Below, piece by piece: positions 30,991 through 40,545 of a stretch of 64,000 nucleotides of DNA (its first letter is position 1; every line of letters begins with the position of its first letter). The stretch comes from Hygrocybe punicea (taxonomy: Eukaryota; Basidiomycota; Agaricomycetes; Agaricales; Hygrophoraceae). The position numbers were made by a program, and so were the translations under genes. Under the pieces are notes generated by a model, which ran no database searches, had not been told where the DNA came from, and saw only the letters and a program-made list of their open reading frames with translations. The stretch lies in the NCBI GenBank assembly GCA_963556145.1, contig OY744470.1, forward strand, positions 2,046,001 to 2,110,000, in the 5' to 3' direction.

Positions 30991-32030
30991 CCAGCACATT
31001 TTTAGGATAGTTAACAAATTTCTGGCCTAATCGCGGAATGTGTCTGTCTAGAGAAATACAAGAATAATCAAAACGGCATTATCACAGAGTAGTTTTGAGT
31101 GGGTGGCGGACGAGACGATATATGTGCAGCGGGCGATCACAGGCCCTGGATGGACGAAAGATGCGCCTGTGAGAGGGAAGTTGAGAATGACCTGTACTGT
31201 AGCCGACTTGAGGTCAGTCAACTGTCAAAACATGCCAGATATTTCGAAGCCGGTTGGCTCTTGGGAATAGTGGCTTTTGCTAATAATTCCTGGATCTCCT
31301 CGATGAGTTTAAGATGGGTTGGATGAACAGAATCTTGAGGGGTCTTTTTGCCACCGAGGTAGTGAGAGCTTGCCTTTTCTTGAGAGAAAAATCCTGATCA
31401 CCAATGGAGAGGGGTAGTAACTTGCCAGTCTGGCAGTGCGACTAGTGTCATTATTGTCAAGCTCAAGTGAATTAGCGGCAAATACTTACTTACATCGAGA
31501 CTCCAGATAACTGGGCAGCATCAGTTTATCAACGACTCCAGGAACCGGGTGAGCTCACGGAGCTCGGGTCACAATCTCTCGCGTCGACTCGCCGTCAAGG
31601 AATGACTCGTAAACACAACGTGCCGACTTGCACCGTGACATTTGCCCAGCTCTACTAGGAATTCGTTAGCGAATTGTGTCTGGAGGAGATGAGGCATGGT
31701 CGATCCAAGCAAGAAGAAAGCGATGTGCTGGTACGTTGAACACTGATTTATCGATTCCAACACCTGGGGGATCTCCGAGTCCCATCAGCTGCAAGAGTGC
31801 CAAGGGGTAAGGTGCTAGTAGTCTAAAATCCATCCTCTTCGTTCGTGTGTGAACTCGACGGTGACAGGTGAAGGAGTTGAAAATGCTCTGAAGTTCAGGA
31901 AATGTTTCTTTCTTCCTACACTTTATGTCAAGACACTGGCATCAATGGGGAACGTCGACACCGAGCACATCACGGCAGTCTCGAATTTGGAGATGCCAAG
32001 GTTTATGTCAATGATATTGGCCTAACGTTG
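30991..32030. other. Intergenic with one weak leftward open frame
   Basis: 31569-31763 on the minus strand reads MLESINQCSTYQHIAFFLLG and continues open for 64 codons, but a second frame over the same bases looks equally plausible, so I do not call a gene. Nothing else is recognised. Confidence 0.4.
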
Positions 32031-32032
32031 AA

Positions 32033-32150
32033 CATTGAACTGACTCGGATGTGATTCCAATAGGTTATAAAAAACGGCGTATTCAATTGCAGGGCTAGCG
32101 TACAAAGCTCGAAGTGGTATTGATACAAGGATCTCTATGGATACACAGGG
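32033..32150. repeat. Fifth fragment of the NLR-unit junction sequence
   Basis: Contains GAACATTGAACTGA, CGTATTCAATTGCAGGGCTAG and AAGCTCGAAGTGGTATTGAT followed by ACAAGGATCTCTATGGATACACAGGGTA. This is the same block that precedes partner-gene copies C (24700-24790) and D (55110-55200), and it stops abruptly at 32150. Confidence 0.8.
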
Positions 32151-33218
32151 TATTCCGAGTCCTAAATGTATATTTAGGATCGGTCCATTTGAGGACCACA
32201 CCCAGCCAAATTTTCGTCCGAAAATCTATCGTTGCGGCAAATGCCGAGTTTGCCTGTGTTTGGCTCTGCTCTTCAAACCACCGCACCAACTGTAATATCT
32301 TCGCGAGCTGCCTTTCGAACACCCACCGCGCTATGTGGATAGAAGATCTTCGCTCCCTGGATGGGCAAAGCTGATGGCTGCGGAGGAACGACTGAGGCTC
32401 CGTTGCATCATATGCATCCATAGTCTGCTCATTCAGCTAGTCTGTTCTTGTCGTACTAAACCATGCACAGACACGCCGCTGCCCGCCTGTCAAAATGTCC
32501 GAGGGCCGTGGTTCCACACCTTGCCATGTGCCACCTGGGCACAGTCCGACGAGAAATGCCAGCCGGAGAACAAGATAAGTACATCACAATGATGATGCTA
32601 CCGCTGGTTGGTCTTGTTGTTGAGCATATGTGGGATTTATGCTGACTTGTGAATACAATTTGAGGGAGTGGCTTTTGGTGCAGCTTTACGGGCAGTATTT
32701 GGGAGAGATGACTTATCAGAAGGTACGTCCCGAGATGTGTATTTGGTCCTTCCTGACATTGACACCGACAGTCCCAGAGGATGCTCGTGGGTCAGTAGTC
32801 CAAGTACCTCACGTCCACCCACGACATGCCCGTGCATCTGCCCACCAAAGTTAAGGGTGCTGTGCAGGAAAGCGCCACATCGCGTAGTGACACACACTGC
32901 TTTTGTACAAATGGTGCCACCTGCCCGCATTGATGCACCAATATATTCATTCACTGTTAACGAGTTGCTAGTCATACAGGCTCCAGCCCCCACACATCCA
33001 CCTACATCAGCGACGGCGATTGCACCAAATTGTGCCACGTCATCAAAATGCTGCAGCCGCCTTCACATAGAGATACAACCACGTCTCCGATGCCCAATAG
33101 GCCCCAAACGTTATGTCTACTCAAAAGCAGCTCCCACAAGAAAATGTGAGTAAATAAATTGCAGTCGTTTATGTATTTGGACATATTGTGCAACAGAAGT
33201 CCGTATTCTATGTTGTCG
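32151..33218. other. Degenerate sequence with possible exon pieces
   Basis: Plus-strand pieces such as NLREWLLVQLYGQYLGEMTY (about 32650-32720) and MSTQKQLPQEN before a GTGAGT (about 33113-33146) look like exons of a repeat-associated gene. On the minus strand RWVFERQLAKILQLVRWFEE (about 32250-32330) also reads protein-like. I cannot join them into a gene. Confidence 0.35.
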
Positions 33219-34640
33219 TCACTCACCCACCTCCATCTCATTCTGCTCGAGATTGAGTCTCTTCGGATTTCTGTCCTCTAAATTATATCCCACCTGCCGC
33301 TTCAGTGTTGGCTTCGGTTGATCAAATTTTGGTGTCAGGTGTTTCCTCAGAGCATTCTGTGAATTTAAATTAAATTAATATGTTGTCGTTTTCGCAATAA
33401 TCCTTACCTGTGTGAAAGAGTCATCGAGCAACATGATCGAGTGTAGGACATTCAACATTTTGAAGTTTTGTCCCTTGAGCGGTACGGAGACAAACGACAT
33501 CTGAATTTCAACAAGGTCCCCGATGCGAAACATTTGAGGTTTGGCCTCCACGTAACTGCATTTCCACATCAACATTGCTCGCCCTTTGATTGATCTGATG
33601 ATCCATACCTTTTCTTCCCCTGGTCATCAACGTAGCGGTTGTAGTAAGCAACTACATTTTCCTCGCCATGAATGTAGTTCACCTTGGCCATTTCCTCGAG
33701 GACGCCATGTGGATCAACAGCTTTGGTGAATGGTATGTGCGCCATTTCTGGTGCGTCCTTCTTGGGAGTGAAATACCGGTTTGATATATCAAGCGCATGA
33801 TGCCCTGCATATGTCGTTGGACTCCAGGGTTCCAACTTTCCAACTGGGAACTGGCGGTGAAATTGTGTGTAGATTTCTTGTGCCGACTGGATGGCCTCGT
33901 TGAAAGTGGACATTCCTGAACCTGTAATCGTGATGCCCTGTCTAAGGTATCTGTAGCGAGATGGCCTAATGCTAAATTGCAGTCATCTGAGGTTTGTATT
34001 TTGGGTTAACACTCAAAATGCTCACTTTGTTGCGTCCAATAAGGGCGGTAGGTCCAACCCACACAAGATGCCTTGGAGTGTGAAGACCTTCTCCTCCATC
34101 ACTGCACCTTCTGCCCCATTGCCACTGGCGCCTTCAACTGGGGCCTTGATGAGTCGCCAAGTCGGAGGCCGATCCATATGTACTATACTAAACTGACGCA
34201 TCCATTGTGTTGCCTGTTTCGAAGTCGTTGCAGTGTGGTAAGTCAGCAATTCCCTTTCCTGTTGCTGTCGACTCACTTTCATCATGCCAGCTAGTTGTCG
34301 ATCTGTACCCTCTTGCTCAGCTGCGAGCTTCTCAAGTGCATCACCTAGGTGTGTTTCAGCGTTTGCACCAATTTCCGTTACACAATATCCTCTACTCACA
34401 TGCGTTCTGCATCTCGTAGTTCTGATCCATGGCTTGGGTAGGTACGTTCAATCTGCAGTCTTGCCGTAGCCACACCTTCAATCCTTTTTTACAGTACCCC
34501 CACCAAACATTGTGTTGTGTCCATCTTAGAATGATCCCCCTGGTGCGTCTTCTCTCTTGCCCGGCAGCGTGCCCTACCTTCTTCATCCGATTTATTGCTA
34601 GGATTCTTGATCTGATAATAAAATCATTTATTTCAACTCA
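33219..34640 (-). CDS. Multi-exon, repeat-associated basidiomycete family gene (hypothetical)
   Basis: Leftward exons, in order: RRRTRGIILRWTQHNVWWGY with LRQDCRLNVPTQAMDQNYEM (about 34586-34396); YCVTEIGANAETHLGDALEK, IVHMDRPPTWRLIK and LQGILCGLDLPPLLDATK (about 34390-34022); MSTFNEAIQSAQEIYTQF, KLEPWSPTTYAGHHALDISN, PFTKAVDPHGVLEEMAKVNY and NVVAYYNRYVDDQGKKR (33913-33610); YVEAKPQMFRIGDLVEIQMS and LKGQNFKMLNVLHSIMLLDD (33558-33410); NALRKHLTPKFDQPKPTLKR to the TGA at 33221-33219. Introns are GT-AG and short. This pattern is familiar from many Agaricomycete proteins of unknown function that accumulate near transposons. The 5' end and the joins near 33914-34022 are uncertain. Confidence 0.6.
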
Positions 34641-35062
34641 ATAGGATGCAACCTCCACACTCAATGTGATTCCTTTAAACTTAAGGTGTCGTCTTCCTTC
34701 GTCGTCAGCTATGCAACCACTGCACTCACCATGATCCTCCCGCCTGCCTGTTTGCCCCTGGGTTGCCTGCGGCGAGCAAGAGATTTTTTTCGCCACCATG
34801 ACTCCCTTGTTTCAACTCGACAGGATGTGACCTTCAGTCTTAAATATCTCTTCCGGGTCAGCCTTGTCGGCTTCTCTTAGTTATTGTTAGTATGACCTGG
34901 TGAGCCTCATCTTCCTTCATCGTCATCTATGCAACCTCCGCACTCACCGTGACCTTCTTGTCTGCTTGTTTGCCTTAGGGTTGCTTGCGGGGGCAAGGCC
35001 CTGATCTTGTTTTGTTATTGTGACTCCCCTGTTTCAACTTGACAGGATAGGACCCCTCGTCG
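34622..35062. repeat. Diverged tandem duplication of about 190-220 bp
   Basis: The words TTTCAACTC-A-CAGGAT, CGTC-TCTATGCAACC, CTGC-TGTTTGCC and TGACTCCC recur in the same order in two consecutive blocks (from about 34628 and about 34813), with a third start at about 35032. The blocks keep the order but have drifted. Confidence 0.55.
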
Positions 35063-35637
35063 GCTTCTCATATTTGTTGTCTGCTGGAAAGTAGCGTATT
35101 CTTTCAACCTTGCAAGTTGTAGCTCTCACACTTATTTTATGACCTTCTGCTCTGTGCTGTTCCCCTTACATCACCTTCTATGTTGCTGGATATGCCAAGG
35201 ATTTCATTTGTATCTGCGGGCAGCACTGCTTCAGTCAAATCAAATATCACTTTAACATACGCTTTGAACTCAGCCTTAGTAACCTGACTGTACAGTGGTG
35301 TTCCATTCTGTGGTACATCATGTCACCATGCGGCTTCTTGCTGTTCCAATTTTTTGCAGCACATTGCGCACCTCCCTCTCTCCCTATAAGCATGCCGTCC
35401 TTTTGGATTTTGGCATCTTGCACCGTTTGGTATCTTGCACCATGCACAGCTTATCTTCAAATCCTTACACTTTTGTTCCCAATGCCATCGTCTCAGAAAC
35501 GGTGAATACTGTCTTTGTCCTGCTTAACATGAACTGATAACTGTCATTTTGTACGGCCAGTTCGCCTGGCAAATCTTTGAAAAGAAAAGTTGCTATAGTC
35601 AAGTCTCCTGATAGTACCCCGAGTCCCAAGCCATGAG
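35063..35637. other. Intergenic or upstream exons, unresolved
   Basis: Short open pieces occur on both strands, none recognised. It may hold first exons of the rightward gene that follows. Confidence 0.3.
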
Positions 35638-36820
35638 TTGTTCCCCCCTTCTTCGTGTGTTCCCCTTTACATCTTTCCACCAGTCAACAAGCTGGCAAAA
35701 AGCGCAAAGTTGCCATTTCTGTTATTTCGTCTGATTCCGATGTGTTCGTATTTTTATATGCTGTTACATGCTGTTTGTCTGACTGCCTTGTACATATACG
35801 TTAGCCAAATTATTGACATGTCAGCGTCCCCTTCAAAGAAAAAGAAATCATCCGCATCTAGCCCTGCCCCAGGCTCCGAGGCATACGCGAAGCTTCCAGC
35901 AGTATCTGTTTTGTAAGCATTTAGTTTGTGCCATGCTTGTCGACGACTTCACTTTCTTTCTCTTGTCAGGCCAAAAGTTGTCACCGCCTTGTTTCAAACT
36001 AAGCAAACATTTGAGTTTGGTAGTGATGACGACGCTGATATCTCCCCTGGGGATGGACCGAGGTTTGCTATTTTTTCTACTACGCTCTATTTCTCATCAT
36101 GCGCCTTTTCCAGCTCTGCAATGAAGGTCAAGGTAACCAAGGAGAAGTTGAAGCGCAGCAATGGTCAGCGTGAGGATGTTGAAGTTTCTGCCAAAGAGGA
36201 TAAATCGAGGTCTAACACATTGTTACGAGATCCACTTATTCTGACGTGCATTTATAGTTCTCCTGTGTTGAAGGCCAAGGCAGCAAGTGGAAATGGCAAG
36301 TCTACCCCCAAGAGGCATAAGCAGGAGTTGGTGAAAAAGACCAGAGATAGCGAGACGGAGGATCTGTTGCCAGTGCCGTGAGTTTGCTGTCTTGCTCCAC
36401 ATATTTTGGAATACCACCTGTTGTCTCTAGTTCTCAAACGAAGCCTTGTGAAGTCTCCACCATGCCTGTCAGGCCCTGCTCCAGGTAAATATAGCTAAAC
36501 CTGCCGAATTCCGTGCCTAACGTTCGTTATACAGCCGCAATAAAGTTATGTCTGAAAAAGCTCGCATTACAGAAGAGCAGTACATTCATTCACTTCACTT
36601 CCTTTGCCATTAGTATTACTTAGATCTCACAGGCACTCTGGTGCAAAAACACGATCTCAAGTGCCGCATATTCAAGTTGAGACCACAATCGACTCTGTTG
36701 ATACCAGCGAAGTACATCCTTCACCCACCAACAAATTGTAGGATTTATCCCAAATGTATGTCGTAAAATTTGCTGATTATTCTTGCAGGACCGGCGATCT
36801 GAGTTCTCCTGCTTCCCCGG

Positions 36821-39046
36821 TGTAGTAGATGTGCCTGGGCTGTCACGTGACCCAGCTCCCACGGTTGGTCCTAGCTAGTAGGGTTCCAGATGTAGTAGAT
36901 AGTCTCATCCTTTGATATCGACACAGTTCCACTCGATCCTGTGTGAGCACCTGGAGAGGTCCCTCGGTACCTCTCCATTGTGGTGATGAGAGTGCTATTC
37001 GACTCACGGATCTCTTCTCTGCATTTTTACCGCTTTTTCTCGCGAGACGACTTTTTTCGGCCTCACCACACTGGTTGCTGCGCGACCTCATTTTTATTTC
37101 ACCATTGGCCGTTCAGACATTCGCGTTACCGCGCAGTGCCCTCGTTCACCTCACCAAGGCTACGCGCAGACCCTTGTTGACCCAACACGCGGTTGCGGCC
37201 CTTTTGAGCGCCCCAGCCCCAGGCCGCGCACACCTTATTCGACCCCCCACTGTTCAACACTTTCGACCCCCCGTTTTTTCGTGTAACCAGGCTCCACCCG
37301 CGTTCACCCAAACCCCCGCACCCACGCTTGACGACCCAGCATTCCGGTTCTGCCCAAACGAACCCCCGTCGCCGTCCAAGTTAAGTGCCCGAGTCCTGCC
37401 ACGTCAGCACCATCGACCCACATTTTTTTGCATACACCAACCCTACACGGACCCATTCGACTCCCCGCACACTCGTTCCGCTGGCCAGGACCCCCCGTTC
37501 CCCTTCGTTGCACCAAACGAACCCCCGCCGTCATTTTCAGATACCCCGGCCACACTCCACGTTACCACCATGCCCACATTCCATGACCCCGTTTCCCGTG
37601 CATCCCCACCCCAACTCACGCTCATCCAACCCCCGGCACCCACGTTCCACACGCCAGAGCCCCCCGTTGCACTCCATTACCCCAAACGAGACCTCCTTGG
37701 TGACCCAACACCTGCCACGTCACCGCGTCGCGACCCCCGCGTTTTCGTGATTCCCAGCTGCATACAGCTACTCCGGACTCACCACAACCTTGCTCGACCT
37801 GCCAGAGCCCCCCGCTGCCCTTTTCGAGCGCCCCAGCATCGTGCCACGTCACTGAGGCACGCCCTGCTTTCCCAGCAGAAACAGCCCCGCTTCCCAGCAT
37901 AAACGGCCCCACTTCCCAGCGTAAACGACCACGCACCCGCGCCTGATGCCATGGAGCACCCCGCTCACCCGGCCCACCGCTTTTGAGGCCCCACCGCCCT
38001 TTGCCGCACCGCTGATTCGTGGCCCCCGCGTTTTGCACCCCGGCCCTTGCAGCTTCGCGAGGCCCCCCGCAGCCTCGCGACCACTTCCCAGAGCTCATGC
38101 GAAGAGATCTCTCGACGCCGGCGCCCGCTCTAGTGCCCAGTATATATTCTCTCGTTTCCCTTAGTTCCTTTTTTTCAGCTTCTCACTGCTCTCCCTCGAC
38201 CCAGTTTTGCTTCATCCCACCTGACCACTGCCTATACACTGCCCACGACACCATTCTGCACCTATTTACCTTTGCACAACCACCCAGCCCGTTCATGGAC
38301 TATGAGAACCCACACCCTGCACCGCGATTGATTTTGGAGGACAATATTGTCCCGCTTCACGATATAAGGCCCCGACTGTGACTTGGGGCGTTCTGAGGGA
38401 CTGGGAGTTGTGATTTGGAGATTGTTTTTGGTCAGTTCAGTTGGTTTTTGTTTTCTGTTGCTAGCTGTTGGCGACGAGGGCGTCGCCATGAGGAGGAGGG
38501 GCACTTGTAGTAGATGTAGTGTTGCCACAGCTACAGCCGATGTTTTTTGAAAAATTGCCCTTTTAGGCTAGTAAAATTAGCTAAAATTATGAAAATATTT
38601 GAGGAGATGGGCGAAGCCAAAAGCTGAGGGGTCACTTAAGGGTGCTAAGAATTTGGTGCTCAATCTTCAGAGTTATTCAACCATAGCTGTTGAGTCTAGC
38701 CAGCTACTGTTCAACAGCTATGGTTGAATAACTCTCAAGATTGAGCACCAAATTCTTAGCACCCTTAAGTGACCCCTCAGCTTTTGGCTTTGCCCATCTC
38801 CTCAAATATTTTCATAATTTTAGCTAATTTCACTAGCCTAAAAAGGCAATTTTTCAAAAAACATCGGCTATAGCTGTGGCAACACTAACTACTGTAGATG
38901 TGCCTGGGCTGTCACGTGACCCAGCTCCCACGGTTGGTCCTAGCTAGTAGGGTTCCAGATGTAGTAGATAGTCTCATCCTTCGATATCGACACAGTTCCA
39001 CTTGATCCTGTGTGAGCACCCGGAGAGGTCCCTCGGTACCTCTCCA
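36821..39046 (+). mobile_element. Non-autonomous LTR retrotransposon (TRIM/LARD type), copy 2, itself split by a MITE
   Basis: The left LTR is 36821-36977; the right LTR starts at 38506, is interrupted by a MITE, and ends at 39046. Both end TCTCCA and begin TGTAGTAGATG. A 4-bp duplication, CCGG, flanks the element (36817-36820, 39047-39050). The primer-binding site TGGTGATGAGAGTGCTATTC follows the left LTR by three bases, as in copy 1. A purine tract (GAGGAGGAGGGG) precedes the right LTR. The LTRs differ at only a few C/T sites, so this copy is younger than copy 1. The interior (36978-38505) is C-rich, Pro-rich in one frame, with no retroviral domain. All LTRs of both copies share TCACGTGACC (E-box CACGTG). 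Confidence 0.9.
38517..38887. mobile_element. Palindromic (foldback) hAT-like MITE, about 371 bp
   Basis: It starts TAGTGTTGCCACAGCTA and ends TAGCTGTGGCAACACTA. The two halves are near-perfect inverted repeats of about 177 bp (including GGGTGCTAAGAATTTGGTG) around a short centre near 38693-38710. The first ten bases match the right end of the 3.3-kb hAT element. It sits 11 bases inside the right LTR of the copy-2 retrotransposon. GTAGATG occurs on both sides, but six extra bases on the right blur the target duplication. A second copy begins at 63862. Confidence 0.88.
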
Positions 39047-39726
39047 CCGGTTGTAAAAATTGAAAATTCTTTAGAGTATGTGCTCCATCGTTTTTTGTTA
39101 CTTTAAATAATTTAAACTGTCTACCGGTCCAGGCCTCCCATCACTGAGCAACCAGGAAATGATCTTCCTGGTGGTGCTGAGCCTGACAAGCATTCCGATG
39201 GTGATGTTTCTGATGGTGCATCCGCATCAAGCGACGCCGTTTCCCAGGGGAATGCATCTGAACCTTCTGATGCTGCGGCTAGCGCCAATGAAGCGGCTGA
39301 AGAGGATGCCTTGAGTGGTGTGATGTGCAAGACCTTGCAAGATCCGAAACTATATCACATCTATAAGAATCTCCCGAAACTCAGGTGATGTGTTACCGTT
39401 GTCTATCCATTTGATGTTAACACTTTTGCAGTCACTTCTGCGACGTTCAACCATTTTCTCTCAACAAACAATCGCCTTTGGTAGATGCTATTCGACAATC
39501 AGTGAGTGTTTCCATGCTTACCCTGTTCCTTGTGTCTTCATTTTGTTCCGATGCTTTCAGAATCAATTGTCATTTGTTGCAAATGAAATTCCATTTTTGC
39601 AGCTAGTTGTAAGTGTATTGATATTTCTCGTTATGCGCTTCTCATTTCTTTCTAGGTTCCTTTAATGATATCAGCCTCATGTAGTATTCGTCAGTTTCCG
39701 TTGACCATGCCGCGCAGGTCAATTGT

Positions 39727-40140
39727 CCCTGCAGGTGTTTATTTGGGTGTCGGTTAAATGCCCCTCGTGGGTGTCTGTTAAATACCCCCCGCGGATGTCT
39801 ATCTGTTGCCCCCTGTGGGTGTCCATTTGTTGCCCCCTGTGGGTGTCTGTCTGTTGCCCCTTGCAGGTGTCTGTTAAATGCCCCTTGTGGGTGTCTGATA
39901 ATTGTCCCCAGCAGACGTCTATTAATTGCCTCCCATAAGTGTCTGTTAGCTGCCCCCTGTGGGTGTCTGTTAAATGCCCCTTGTGGGTGTCTGTTGTTTG
40001 CACGCCAGCGTTTGTCTGTTGCTCCTCGTGGGTGTCCATCTGTGTCCTCTCACAGGCATCGGCTAATAGCCCCCCATATGTCTCTGTCTGTTGGCCCCAG
40101 CATGACTCTGTCTGTTCACCCCCACAGGTGTCTCTTAATT
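39727..40140. repeat. 24-bp minisatellite
   Basis: About 15 degenerate units of GTTAAATGCCCCTTGTGGGTGTCT run in head-to-tail order, decaying into looser copies to about 40290. The unit is a multiple of three, so frames are open on both strands (for example TDTHKGHL units on the minus strand). Confidence 0.88.
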
Positions 40141-40545
40141 AGCCCCCCAGGGTTTGCTTCAACTGCGATGTGCAGGTTGGTTCACCTCAGTGGGAGTCTG
40201 TCTATCATGCCATGGAGGTTTCCTTTGATCACAATTTACCAGTCAATTACCCCACAGGGGTCTCCATTATTTGCCCCCCATGAGTTTCCTTTGACCAACC
40301 CCATTAAAACTAAATATAGGATGATGTGGGTTTCATTTGTGCATCAATTATATGCACAACTCTACATATGTGCAATTCAGTTCTTTCTTGTACCAGAACA
40401 CAATGTTGCTTCTGAGTGTTGCACACTATCACTTGTTTTAAAACGGAATCTGATGTTTTGCCATGACTACCGTGCGCTGCTTGCACGTTCAAATTCCCCT
40501 GCAAGCATTTAAAAACTGTGTAAGTATGCTGGCAAGAAGAAAGGC

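Larger units (their letters stand above)
35680..39700 (+). pseudogene. Multi-exon Ser/Lys-rich family gene split by an LTR retrotransposon
   Basis: Small rightward exons read QAGKKRKVAISVISSDSD (about 35688), MSASPSKKKKSSASSPAPGS (35818), PKVVTALFQTKQTFEFGSDD (35970), KVKVTKEKLKRSNGQREDVE (36124), SPVLKAKAASGNGKSTPKRH (36258), HSGAKTRSQVPHIQVETTID (36631). They are separated by short GT-AG introns. The element at 36821-39046 interrupts. Beyond it: RPPITEQPGNDLPGGAEPDK, ASANEAAEEDALSGVMCKTL and YHIYKNLPKLR (39133-39386), then SHFCDVQPFSLNKQSPLVDA (about 39432) and NQLSFVANEIPFLQLV (39561). Low-complexity, probably nuclear; family known to me only as repeat-associated Agaricomycete proteins. 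Exon phases around the insertion did not join cleanly in my reading. Confidence 0.5.

Noticed and set aside
36943..37902. 319-codon Pro-rich open frame and minus-strand frame 37622-38098
   Set aside because: Same reason as in copy 1: interior of LTR element copy 2, compositional openness, and no conserved protein shared with copy 1 in the same frame that I can see.
38888..38900. Clean 8-bp target duplication for the MITE in LTR copy 2
   Set aside because: The left flank is AGTAGATG, but the right flank has six extra bases before GTAGATG, so a perfect duplication cannot be shown.
39719..40039. Minus-strand TDTHKGHL-repeat protein of 106 codons
   Set aside because: Translation of a non-coding minisatellite; both strands are open, and no start or gene context supports it.
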